Positions 24,500-34,047 of a DNA stretch of 38,412 nt are shown here, piece by piece. The DNA is from Smittium mucronatum. Its lineage: Eukaryota; Kickxellomycota; Harpellomycetes; Harpellales; Legeriomycetaceae. Positions within the stretch are counted from its first letter, which is position 1. The number at the start of each line of letters is the position of its first letter. The stretch covers positions 1 to 38,412 of the forward strand of contig LSSL01005783.1 of the NCBI GenBank assembly GCA_001953115.1. The letters run 5' to 3'. Made by a program: the position numbers and the translations under genes. The notes below the pieces were generated by a model. The model ran no database searches, was not told where the DNA came from, and was given only the letters and a program-made list of their open reading frames with translations.

Positions 24500-24783
24500 A
24501 CGATGCAACGCCAATAAAACTAAAGAAACAGAGAGACAACATATGAGAATGGATACTACGTTATTTTGAAGCTTAAAAAATCATATGGAATTAACAGTAC
24601 TATGGGTATCGGTTCAGAATACGCAGGACCATACCCAGTCTCTAGAAAGATCGGAAGAGTCAGCTACCATGTGGAGCTTGTCGATGAAGATGGCAATCAG
24701 AAAAGGAACACTGCGCATATCAACAGACTCAATCCATACTATAAAAGAGATGAGGAAGACCCTTCCGTGGGGGAGGGAGATAA
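24500..24783 (+). pseudogene. Integrase C-terminal GPY/F module relic
   Basis: An open segment (24,566-24,865) carries the GPY/F module typical of gypsy integrase C-termini: YAGPYPVSRKIGRVSYHVEL, then NTAHINRLNPYYKR. This corresponds to 'GPY.V......YRL.L......VHV..LKPY'. The preceding YENGYYVIL (about 24,545-24,571) is the 'F..GD.VLL' start of the module. The frame runs on into the 3' LTR, so the last 25 or so codons are LTR-derived. No chromodomain is seen after GPY/F, unlike chromovirus-type elements. Confidence 0.85.
24769..24780 (+). other. Polypurine tract
   Basis: GGGGGAGGGAGA ends three bases before the TGTTACG start of the 3' LTR. A purine run here primes plus-strand DNA synthesis in LTR retrotransposons. 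Its exact placement independently supports the LTR boundary at 24,784. Confidence 0.88.
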
Positions 24784-25108
24784 TGTTACGCGAATAACAA
24801 AAGTGAATCAGACATACTTGTTAGACCAATGGATAGTCGATATTTACAGCTATCCATGGATATAGCTTGGTATGATATTGGAAAAGAATATCATGGATTA
24901 ATTACACACGACTATTCTATTGGATGAAATGACCTTAATTGATTTCACAAATAAACAATAATATAAAAATAAAATAATTAGTACTAGTTTTTATTTTAGT
25001 ATAAACAGTTTAATTTATGAAATATATTTTGAAATTTCACTCTTTTACTTTGCTCAATTTTTGACTTGGTGTATTTAAATAAATATTATTACGATCTAAA
25101 ATAATTTA
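24784..25108 (+). repeat. 3' LTR of the Ty3/gypsy element
   Basis: Starts TGTTACGCGAATAACAAA directly after the polypurine tract and pairs with 19,615-19,937. Differences from the 5' LTR include both transitions and transversions plus small indels, so divergence is not purely of the C-to-T kind. Confidence 0.9.
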
Positions 25109-25750
25109 CGATGTATAGAGCAATTTCCAGCGTTTGAATTTGAACAATAGAATTATTATTTTTTTTGTAAAATTTAGTAGTATTATACTATATAAAATTT
25201 CCATTGAAGATTTTATTTACGTATTAACGAAAAATGGTTTTAAAATTTTTTTTAGAAACTTTGAGAATTTAATTATCATACTTTGTGATATATTTTCGAT
25301 CTCGAATCCATTAACATAAATCTTTTATCAATAAAAAAAAGCACTTTAATGGCAAAAAAAAATAAAAAAAATCATTTATTTTTATTAATTTTAATTTTTT
25401 TTAAACTGTAAAAACAAAGTTTATCTTTTAATTGATTAATAAAAATGAGATATGGGGTTTTAGACGGGAGATCGTTATTTTTTAAATAGTTATACATGTT
25501 AATATTGATTTGATTAGAATTATACATTGAATACGAATATAATATATAAATCAATAAACAGCGAAAGATATGACTAAAAAATAAAACAACCTAAAAAATA
25601 AACAAATTCAAAATGATTCAGATTTTCCTAGGGATAAAGGATTAATTTGTCAGAAACCAACAGATATTTTCAGATAATTGCAAGAGTTTTATTAATATTT
25701 AATTTTAGAATAAATCCGTAGATTTTTGGTATTTAAGAATGATTTTAATG
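25109..25750. other. A+T-rich transition zone
   Basis: A+T-rich DNA flanking the retrotransposon. Two short open stretches (25,134-25,319 plus, 25,372-25,554 minus) have the I/F/K/N/Y-rich composition of translated A+T-rich DNA and are not called. Composition shifts to ordinary intergenic values from about 25.7 kb. Confidence 0.55.
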
Positions 25751-27559
25751 CATTATTGTGTCACTTTGATCATGTATCACCATTTCTATAGGGTTAAATG
25801 GGGAGAGGTTTTTTTACGGGGAATTTATTGGGTTAAAAGGTATAGATGCACTAAATGAATAGTACCCAATGTTAGCCTTTATTTCAATAGGAAAAAAAAG
25901 TCAAAATGGGATGAAAATAGTCGCCTTTGGTGGGAAGAGGTAAAGAAAAATGTTCAGTTTCGTGTACCATAGGATAGTATAAATGCATTCGTCACAACAG
26001 AACGAATACTGGTGAGATAAAATTTTTTATTACCGGTTGTTGGGCAAAAAGAGGTATATTTTCTTGAACCGAAAATGGTATGGAAATAACACTTCTCGTC
26101 CCATAATCCAAGAATAAAAGTGCAATTTAAAAATGCGTGCTTTTTTTAATTTTTTTTTTTCAGAAAGATACTAATATTGGTTTATCCAGCGATTAAATAA
26201 GGAGATAGAATCAATAGGAAGTCAACAGGAAAGAGTATTGAGTGGGTAGCGTGAGAGTGGTTTAGTCAAGAACAGAGGTCACTATGAAGAGAGGAACAAG
26301 CATCAATGAAAAATGTACTGCGCTGACGAAAAGAGGCTATATAGGGAAGGATATTGGTTTGTTAATATGCGCAGTGATGGACTCTCAATGCAGATGATTG
26401 GCAGATGCGTCCCCAACGCGCATTTGCAAGTAAATTTACCTTTTGGCCCGCTCGAAACCAGCGGAAATAATAATTCTTTTTTTCACGGATTTTTATTGGC
26501 AAATAAATCAGCAAAAACAAAAATTGTGCTCGATTTTATGTTAATATAAACATTAAATTAAAAAAACACATTTGTGATTGGTTTGATTTATTATCGCAAA
26601 CTATAGAAAAAGCTAAATTGGGCAAACAAGGCTCTGGTTCATTTTTGGATTCTGGAAGAGGAAAGGGATTCGCGTATAGACTAAAAAAGAGAGTTGTGGA
26701 TAGGCCCAACACTGTTTCAAGAAAACAAACACATTGATTAGACAGATCGCGTTATAAGAAACCAATGAAACTGTAGGAATGTGCGAGTTGTTTCGCAGAG
26801 AGAAAGGAGTTCTGTGCGTCTTTTTGCAGCTGCACCTGTCAATCGGATTTAGCCATACTTTTCTCCCAACTAGTCGTTTCTCCTTATGTTTATTATATTT
26901 ATGAGTTCAATGCTAGCCTACAAAGTTTAATTGTATATATAGACCAGCGAATGAAAATACAGTTTTTGAGGTGTAGGCTGCTAGTGGGCGCAACTAGTTA
27001 TCTAATAACCAATAAATAGTTGTATGTAGCGACGCTTTGATGAGATGGCTGAAGGCTGCCAAAATCGCGTAAGCTATTATTGGATGGCCATCACAAAACT
27101 TTATTGGGGCGTAGTCAGATTTCGTTTTGGGAATAGAGGCGAGTCGGTTTATGGATTGCAATTGGGCGCAATATATGTATATGTGTGTTGTTATGCGCGA
27201 GAAACACGGGCTGACGCGAAAATCAACAGTGACTGAGATGTTGGCGTTTTGGAAGTGCCGTTTTTTTGCAAAGTGAGAGACGAACTATCCGCGAATAAGG
27301 AGTAGTAATAGAGAGAGAGGAGGGTGCGGCAAATTGATCTCGTGTTGATTGGCCAATATGTTTACAGGTAGGCTTTTTATTTGATGAGACGGGTGTGGGG
27401 GGAAGGAGAGAGGGATTTACCGACCATTTGTTTGTTAGATCGCGGGTCGAGATGAGGAAGTCAATTCTAGGAGATGTTATTTTTTATCGTTGGAGAGATT
27501 TTGGAGGAGGGAGGGGGAAGCGCATCCTATTTCTTGTGGAACAGGCGAGCTTTTTTGCA
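25751..27559 (+). promoter_or_regulatory. Long upstream intergenic region of histone H4 with ACGCG boxes
   Basis: About 1.8 kb without a supported gene. In an otherwise CG-poor window it holds five ACGCG/CGCGT pentamers: 26,416-26,420, 26,671-26,675, 26,748-26,752, 27,066-27,070 and 27,214-27,218. ACGCG is the core bound by MBF (MluI cell-cycle box factor), which drives G1/S genes in fungi; the last one, GACGCGAAAA, also resembles the related SBF site. From about 27,300 to 27,540 the plus strand is purine-rich (GGGGGGAAGGAGAGAGGG and similar). Two short open stretches (26,313-26,549 and 27,045-27,236) look like chance. Confidence 0.45.
27348..27357. promoter_or_regulatory. Palindromic CCAAT box
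   Basis: ATTGGCCAAT is a perfect 10-base palindrome containing CCAAT on both strands, about 200 bp upstream of the H4 TATA box. CCAAT boxes bound by the HAP/NF-Y complex are common in fungal promoters. Use at this gene is inferred from position. Confidence 0.5.
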
Positions 27560-27567
27560 TATAAATA
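27560..27567 (+). promoter_or_regulatory. TATA box of histone H4
   Basis: TATAAATA lies 132 bp upstream of the H4 start codon. Transcription would be expected to begin a few tens of bases downstream, leaving a 5' leader of about 60-110 bases that is rich in T and C. Confidence 0.75.
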
Positions 27568-27656
27568 GGCTAATGCTTCCCCATTCTATTCTAGTATTGT
27601 AATTCTTATTCGCATCAATCAATCTGTTCCTTTTTATAAATTCGCTTTATTTCTAA

Positions 27657-28010
<354 letters not shown>

Positions 28011-28263
28011 ATCAATATTTTATCTCCTTTCCGACTCTCCAATTACTCTTATTATCTCCTCAATTTCTATCTTTTATTGGGGAATGTATGGAGTATATTT
28101 GTTCACTTGATACTGTTCTCTTATCTCGAGGATGGTTTTCTATACTAATTCACTCTTGCTGTCTTTATCTCTCCCATTTTTAACTATATTATTCCACTTT
28201 GAAATTAGCTCTAGATTTCATCTTCCAGTCTCTTATCTAATTTTGTATATTCCGTACTATAAA

Positions 28264-28269
28264 AATAAA
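28264..28269 (+). terminator. Possible poly(A) signal for histone H4
   Basis: AATAAA 254 bp after the H4 stop in an A-rich patch. It is the only canonical hexamer I noted on this strand before the neighbouring gene. Fungal histone mRNAs are polyadenylated, but fungi often use degenerate signals, so an earlier site is possible. Confidence 0.3.
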
Positions 28270-28396
28270 TTTTATAAAAAATATTTTCTTTGCGTTTTAT
28301 CTTTTTTACTTTTCCTCTTTTAATTTATGCAACATACTCTACTCTGAATAAATTTCCACTTCTAAAATACACAAACTTTTTTTTTAGACATTTCGT

Positions 28397-28402
28397 TTTA
28401 TT
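28397..28402 (-). terminator. Possible poly(A) signal for the CCCH-SMR gene
   Basis: AATAAA on the minus strand just past the TGA stop (28,406-28,408). It is very close to the stop, so the 3' untranslated region would be short if this signal is used. Confidence 0.35.
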
Positions 28403-28405
28403 TAA

Positions 28406-30601
28406 TCATGATATTTTCACTACATCCACTATTACTCCAAAGATCCCCATTTGGCCATCCTTATTAAGATTCTTGAACCGGTAGTTACTCTTCTCTAGGA
28501 ATTCCAAGACTTCTGCGGTTAGTTGCGAGGTTTTGTTGGTCGGTGTTTTCAATTTGTTAGTGATGATAAAGCAGTGGTCAAATTCCGCTTCGTTCAGTCG
28601 GCTGGCTAGCAACGAAATTGCTTCTTCTCCGGCTAGCCCATACAGGTAAATGTATACTTTGCCTCCGTCACTGTCCGAAATGCTGCTGCTTCCTCTACTA
28701 TGCTCCAACGAGGCATAAAAGAGTTCTTCTGATGCTTTCAGATACGCTTTGTGTACTTGAGTGTTCAAGTCCAGTGTTCTTTTTACTGCTTCTGATATCA
28801 TCTCCTTATCCTGTTCCTGAGTGCTGTTACTGTCTCCGCTCAGCATGTACTTGCTTCCCGCCTCCTTTAGCGAAACATTTCGCTGGCCTGCCAATATAAC
28901 GGCCTCGTTGTATAGTTCATAGAACCTTTTAAAGGATTGGTGTTCTGGGTGTGTTAGTGGGTTGATCTTTGGCAATTCATGGAATCTCTTCATATTAAAT
29001 CTCGTTTCAGCAGCTGGCATAAAGGGACTATCTGTTCCCATTCGAATCTTGCCATTGATAAGGGTCTGTGGCGACATTCTTGTTTGAGGAATGAATTCTT
29101 TAGTTGTTGGCTTTAAAGCTGTGAGTTTCCCAGGTGGTTTTATTATTGATTTGCTCTGTGGGCTTGATGATTTTCCCAAAGCTTTTGCAGTTACATTGCT
29201 TATAGGACTTGTTGATTTCACTGGAGCTTTTGGGGCTACATTTTCTTGCATACTGGCTCTTTTGGTTTCTGAAATCGAAGGTCTTTTGGCGCCTTTCTTT
29301 TTTGATTTCAAGTTATTAGTTCTGGAACGAGTTTTGGAATTGCTGGTTTGGTTAGAAAACAAACTGGGGAACTCAGAACTGGTGAGTGGTGGTGGGGAAC
29401 ATCTGGGCTCCATTTTCTTTGTGGAAACTTCAGAAGACAAAAAGTCAGATTCTCTGGTTATAGCAGAAACGATATTTATGGGCCATTCATGGAGGAACTC
29501 ACACTTATGGTCCTTAATACAGGTACCTTTAAGCCAAAACTTACAAATGAGCAGGCCTAGATCATGGCTGTACCAGCAGTCGCTTCGGTAACACTCGCCC
29601 TTCATGTAATACTTACACACTCTTTTGCTGGCAAGTTGCTGTTGTTGCTGCTGCTGTTGTTGCTGCTGATGTGTTTGAAACGTGAGACTTTTAACGTCTA
29701 CAATAAGTAGAAGGTTAAGAACGGCCAAAGGGTCAAATTCAGTCACTAAAAAGGCTTCCCAAATAACGTCAGCATCAATAATTTCGAAAATAGTATTCAA
29801 GATCTCAAAGTCAGTCAGTGTTATATCATCAGAATCAACAAGGTCGAGAGTTTTGTGGTGTAGGGCGTCGGAGACAGGAACGTATTCAGGATAAGCACCG
29901 TTTCCGACCATTTCAGGGTATGGGGTGTTAGTATCAAAAGAGTAGTTTTGAGAAGTGGAGCTGTCGTTTTCTACGAAGCCTTCAGAGTACTTTTTCTCGC
30001 GCAAAGCAGCTAAAAGAACAGTATCAATGGCCTTTTGATCGGTTTCCGGAAGAGGCGAAATTTCTTCTTCAGCGGTTGGCAGAGAGGGATTAGGCAGAAA
30101 AACAACAGGTTTAGTTAAAGCAACATCTCTTTGAGCTCTCTTGTTGAAAGAAAGACCCATTCGAACGGGTCTTTCTAAGCGGGGAGGAGCCACCTCTTTC
30201 CTCTTGTTTAAAGTTCCGCGCTCCGAATAAATAAGGAGTATTTTTTTGACTATACTGTTTATTTTACTTTCAGCCTACCGAGTTTTTTTGTCAAATTTTT
30301 ATCCCAAAGAAGGGGAAATTTCGGAAACGAGAAGAGATACAAGAAATTAGTAGTTGACTTTAAGGGAAGATTTGAAATAGAAAGTGCTTTCTTGAAGAAA
30401 GTTTTCAAGGGAGAAAATTGGAAGGGGGGGGGGTATAGAGAAAAAAAGTACCTGAAAATCACCATTCATGAGGTACTCACGAATAGTTTCCTCTTTTTCA
30501 CGACTGGACATTGAACTGTCTTCGAGAGCAGCATTAACATACTTGTTGACGAGATCGGAATCCAAATCGAGATCTTCGAGTAATAATTCAAGAGTGGCCA
30601 T
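28406..30601 (-). CDS. CCCH zinc-finger, DUF1771 and SMR domain protein (two exons)
   Basis: Exon 1 is 30,601-30,452 and exon 2 is 30,274-28,406, giving about 672 residues. The start ATGGCC at 30,601 is preferred over an in-frame ATG seven codons upstream because of its better context. Order of parts: an acidic N-terminal helical segment (residues 1-45); a CUE-like segment (about 203-242, FEILNTIFEIIDADVIWEAF and following); 11 glutamines from mixed CAG/CAA (253-263); two CCCH fingers, C-x7-C-x4-C-x3-H (270-287) and C-x7-C-x5-C-x3-H (294-312); a basic, Ser/Pro-rich linker; a DUF1771-like helical region (about 497-575); and an SMR domain (590-672). CCCH fingers usually bind RNA and CUE domains ubiquitin; SMR domains bind or cut nucleic acid. 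The SMR motifs DLHG and TGxG are replaced by YLYG (593-596) and TNKL (622-625), so nuclease activity is doubtful. A role in mRNA turnover or translation quality control is inference only. The gene converges on histone H4. Confidence 0.9.
30275..30451 (-). other. Intron 1 of the CCCH-SMR gene
   Basis: The donor is CAG|GTACTT after residue 50. The acceptor CGGTAG at 30,275-30,280 gives a 177-base phase-0 intron and keeps the frame open through 18 extra codons (SKINSIVKKILLIYSE and neighbours). A second in-frame acceptor, CGGAG ending at 30,221, would give a 231-base intron and a 654-residue protein. The TAG acceptor is preferred because GAG is a weak acceptor. A CTAAT-like branch point lies about 70 bases upstream of the preferred acceptor. 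The intron carries a G10-type run on the plus strand. Confidence 0.7.
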
Positions 30602-31176
30602 TTTGTGGACGTATATACCCATTAAAAAATCAAGTCGAATAGCAGGAAATGCGTAGCCTTTTCTTACAAAACCCAGAGTATAGTATTTAATTTTCTAAAC
30701 TTCTCGCTATAGGCACCAAGGTGTATAAGAACAGCACGTGTCAAGAGCGAGGGGCTTATTTCTGATACTCGTTTCGTTTCTATAATTCAAATAACGCTAA
30801 AGAGATAAAAGTGGACAGATTTGTTCCTGAAACGGTGCAGAGCTTTCTATCAGAAAGTCCACCTCAGCTACATTCCCAAGTCCTAACGGCCTGTTTCTCA
30901 GGACGGCTGATTATCATTCCCTCGCCCCTCAGACGTAACATATGATTTGCTGGATATTACCAATTGTGGCCATTATTAATATCGATTATAAATACACTTT
31001 GAGCCAATGGGCATACCCAATATCCCAGCCCACCAAACCTCGTATAATTTATGTCGGGTCTCAGGCCACTACTCTGCCCAATACTGTCGGGATATCTCAT
31101 CCACCAACAATTAGCCCAGTTTTAAAAATTTGCCCATGTAATTGGACAGTAATCATCACACTCAGCCATAGTCATA

Positions 31177-31200
31177 TCATAATCATAATCATAATCATCA
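31177..31200 (+). repeat. (AATCAT/ATAATC) simple repeat
   Basis: About four short copies of an ATAATC-type unit, followed by a T10 run. Confidence 0.7.
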
Positions 31201-31306
31201 TCTTTTTTTTTTTAGCAGGCAAGTATTTACGGCTCGAGTCTCGAATCCAGCAGTTTTCTTAGGAGGAATTGGGGTGATTAAAGTTGGGAGGTGATACAGA
31301 CACTAA

Positions 31307-31355
31307 GCCCAATCCCAATCCCAACCCCAATCCCAACCCATATCCCAAACCCAAA
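31307..31355 (+). repeat. CCCAAT/CCCAAC irregular repeat
   Basis: About eight units of CCCAAT, CCCAAC or CCCAAA, slightly irregular in spacing. G/C-rich hexamers of this sort can look telomere-like, but the array is short, imperfect and internal. Confidence 0.7.
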
Positions 31356-32280
31356 TGACTATCTTCCCTCCCTTTGTTTATTTGTCTATTTTTTAAGTGG
31401 ACCCGAGGTTAGTTCGCTGAATCTCGAAACGTTAGGTGTGATGGTGGTGTTGCCCTTTATTTCACTGCCAATTTGTATAAACTTTGCAGCATTTAAATCC
31501 CCCATATTTTCTCACACGGCTAAACAGTGCATCGGCTTATGAGTGAATCAGCTCCGTCCTCTTAATCCGCACCTTTTAGCCCGTTCAATCTCAAGACATA
31601 ATTTGGCGTCCAGTTTGAGCTTTCCGAAAGCTTATATCCAATGAGAAATCCTGATTTAATTACTATCCATTGATCGTCCCATTTATTTATTTAAACAATC
31701 CCTATAGTTTATATTCTGGTATGAATTTGGTTTCCGAAACCGTTGGGTATAATAAGTCACGTCCACCCCTTCTTTTTTCAAGCACTCATGGCCCAGATGA
31801 TTGGGTTTGAGCTGATGGTAGCGAAGTCCCCTATGAAAAATAATATCAAAACTGATGAAAGGGGGTTTTCTCTCAGAAAAAGGAGAGAGTTAAGTATAGA
31901 GTTTTGTGTTTTATGCTTTTTGGGCTTACCATAGCCTAAATTTGTTAGTTTCTGGTGTAGCTGATACTTTTTTTTCTCACAATATTTGAGCTGCTGGTAC
32001 AGTGACCCTTACCGTCAACATCTTTTCTAGAACGACTACCCTTATCCACACTTTTAATGATAATACTTTTTATCTTGACCAGGACTGAAAATTACCTAAA
32101 AAAAGCACTCTACAACCAGCCAATATCATGTATACGCGGTCTTAAACCACAAGCTTATAATTAACCTCGCTTTATTTGTAGTCAAATAATAATAAATAAA
32201 ATTTAGCCAATTTTTTCACAGCTCTGGAAGTGTAGAGGACTGGTTTCTAGAGCAGTAAAGGTATTATTTCTTTAATTTTT

Positions 32281-32339
32281 TTTTACCTTGATAGTATTTT
32301 TTCTTTCTTTTTTTTTACCTTAATAGCATTTTTTCTTTC
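32281..32339 (+). repeat. 27-bp tandem duplication
   Basis: TTTTACCTTGATAGTATTTT (with TTCTTTC following) at 32,281-32,307 is repeated with two differences at 32,313-32,339. Confidence 0.75.
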
Positions 32340-32449
32340 TTCTTTTTCGTTTCTTTTAGAGTAGCACCCTGATAAAAATCAATTTCAAATCTTCAATTAT
32401 ATGGCTCGCAAATACATGTTTGCGAATTTCACAATTGGGGATATACGAC

Positions 32450-32524
32450 CGCCATTGCTCTCTACAATTTTTTTTTTGTATCACGGAATTTTATTGTAAG
32501 ATAACGCCAATGCTCTCTACAATT
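32450..32524 (+). repeat. 20-bp direct repeat pair
   Basis: CGCCATTGCTCTCTACAATT at 32,450-32,469 recurs with one difference at 32,505-32,524. The unit start-to-start distance is 55 bp. Purpose unknown. Confidence 0.75.
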
Positions 32525-33585
32525 CGCTCTTTATCTCCACGCAAAAGAAATTAATTTTTAATGGTTTTGTAGCGCTCAACCCCCCTCCCCTCCTCACTAT
32601 CCCTGATTTTTATCAATATTTTTATCAATTGGTTCAGCTAATAAAATTTTAGAGATACACTTTCTTTTTTACGCACTCATTTTTTTTCTATTTTCGACGC
32701 TAATTTAGACAGAATGACTGTGATCATAGCATCGGGGAGTTATATACAGGCAACACTGTCTTAACTTTTCATCCATTTAATCTCACTCCTTGACTTTTTT
32801 TTCATAAAAAAATAAGCAAGATCCCGGAATTTAAAATCAAGAATAATATAAAACTCGAGAAAACCCATTAAAAACCCCCGCGTTTTTAGCATTAATCTTG
32901 CCATCATTCTGTCACAAAAAAATAAACCTTAAACTTATCGTATCTTTGTGGAGTAAGGATTGGTAGTGGAAACTCTACCAAAAAAAGTAGACAAAAAACA
33001 ACAACAACGGCAGGCCTTCATAATCAAATAGCGGTAAGCTTTCCCGAATCCCAAATTTAAAAAATGTAAGGATGCTCAAAGTTTAATATTCAAGGAGTTG
33101 CACCTATACTTTTGGAAATAGAACTACTTCAAATCAACTTTACCAAAAGGAATATAGTAGTCATCAGCACTCCCCGAATATGGGGATTTTGCTGTGTGAA
33201 TCATCGCCGAAATTCTTCTTTTTGGGAGCAGATACACTTTGGTACCATTTCTATATAAGCCCAAGGTGCAAAAAGAGTGCAATAGAGTGTCCAAATTTCG
33301 TTATTAAACTCTTTTTTTTTATTATCCAATTAAAAATTCTCGTGGTTCTTCACTTTCTAGTTGTCTTGATTAAAAAGGCGAAAAAATAAAAATCTTCTAC
33401 AAAGTAAAAAACATCTGTTAACTTTTTATAAAGATAAAAATACTAAGGAGTGCCCCAATCTTAAGAAAAATTTAAATATTAGCCAATTAAAAGCTAAATT
33501 GAATCGATTTAGCTTTAAATCACCAATTAAATATGTACACAATGTCGGAAGCGGATTCTCTATACCAGTTGGACTTGTATAAACC

Positions 33586-34047
33586 CTAGCTCCTAAGCTG
33601 CTGCTGTGCAGCTAAAGGTGAGGCAACGTAGAGCACAGTATTATTAGCGTACTCTTCGCCCTCGTCCAGCAGAGACTTTAGGGCAGGTATTGCTCCTTTA
33701 CTCCGCATATCCACACTTCGCCCGTTTCTCCCTGTACTGACAACACTAAGTGTGTGTACAGCCCCCTCGGTAGGAATAATAAGCGAGAACCTTACCAGGG
33801 AGTTGGGAACGGAACCTAAAGAAAGCCCCAGAAAAGAAGATATAAGATCTTCCATAATTGGTTCCTCCGCCAAGTTGAACGATGGGTCTAAGTCTCCACT
33901 CAACTCAAGGGCTTCAATAGAGATCGAGTCTGAGGCACCACTATCTCTACCTTCCGCTACCTCTCTTCAAGCGTCCACCTCCGGGGCAAATCCATAGGGA
34001 TAAGCGCCAGACTTGACCGACTCATGGTTACGCATAACCATACACAT
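33586..34047 (-). pseudogene. Unrecognised open frame interrupted by one TGA
   Basis: The frame opens at ATG 34,047 with MCMVMRNHESVKSGAYPYGF, meets a TGA at 33,967-33,969, and then stays open for 126 codons to a TAG at 33,586. The downstream part is acidic and protein-like, with stretches such as EALELSGDLDPSFNLAEEP, SSFLGLSLGSVPNSLVRFSL and SKGAIPALKSLLDEGEEYAN; the last is faintly like an armadillo-type helix pair, which is not enough to assign a fold. G+C content is clearly higher than on either side, which supports a coding origin. The opposite strand is also partly open: ATG at 33,542 (MSEADSLYQLDLYKP), but with four stops before 34,100. The minus frame is the better candidate because it has one stop. 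No splice pair removes the TGA convincingly. It is most simply a young pseudogene or an unmodelled multi-exon gene. Confidence 0.4.

Larger units (their letters stand above)
19615..25108 (+). mobile_element. Degenerate full-length Ty3/gypsy LTR retrotransposon
   Basis: An element of about 5.5 kb with two direct LTRs of about 324 bp. The 5' LTR starts at 19,615 and the 3' LTR at 24,784, both with TGTTACGC. A polypurine tract ends three bases before the 3' LTR. The internal order is gag-like region, protease, reverse transcriptase, RNase H, integrase with its GPY/F module, which is the Ty3/gypsy order (integrase after RNase H). Every domain is interrupted by stops and frameshifts. The two LTRs have diverged visibly (roughly a quarter of positions by eye), so insertion is old. 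No chromodomain is seen between the GPY/F module and the LTR. Base composition is much less A+T-rich than the surrounding DNA. Confidence 0.93.
28011..28405. other. Shared 3' region of two convergent genes
   Basis: The 395 bp between the stop codons of histone H4 and the CCCH-SMR gene. T-rich on the plus strand. It must hold both 3' untranslated regions and poly(A) sites. Short open stretches here are not called. Confidence 0.7.
30602..33541. other. Three-kilobase intergenic region with small repeats
   Basis: Composition is close to that of the genes, yet no open frame resembles a protein I know. The longest (30,942-31,262, plus, 106 codons) ends in an isoleucine run made by an AATCAT repeat. 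Others (31,291-31,542, 31,743-31,934, 33,180-33,389) lack motifs. It holds the promoter of the CCCH-SMR gene at its left end and several short repeats listed separately. A small gene with introns or an unrecognised non-coding RNA cannot be excluded. Confidence 0.5.

Noticed and set aside
26313..26549. 78-codon open frame upstream of histone H4
   Set aside because: No recognisable motif or codon signal; overlaps the ACGCG-bearing regulatory region.
27045..27236. 63-codon open frame upstream of histone H4
   Set aside because: Tryptophan-, tyrosine- and cysteine-rich chance peptide; overlaps the putative promoter.
29091..29591. 166-codon open frame antisense to the CCCH-SMR gene
   Set aside because: Shadow of exon 2; the minus-strand protein has clear domains across the same interval.
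31225..31255. tRNA T-loop-like sequence (CGAGTCTCGAATCC)
   Set aside because: No matching acceptor, D or anticodon stems can be folded around it.
31307..31355. CCCAAT/CCCAAC units as a telomeric repeat
   Set aside because: Short, irregular and internal to a chromosome arm; not a known fungal telomere unit.
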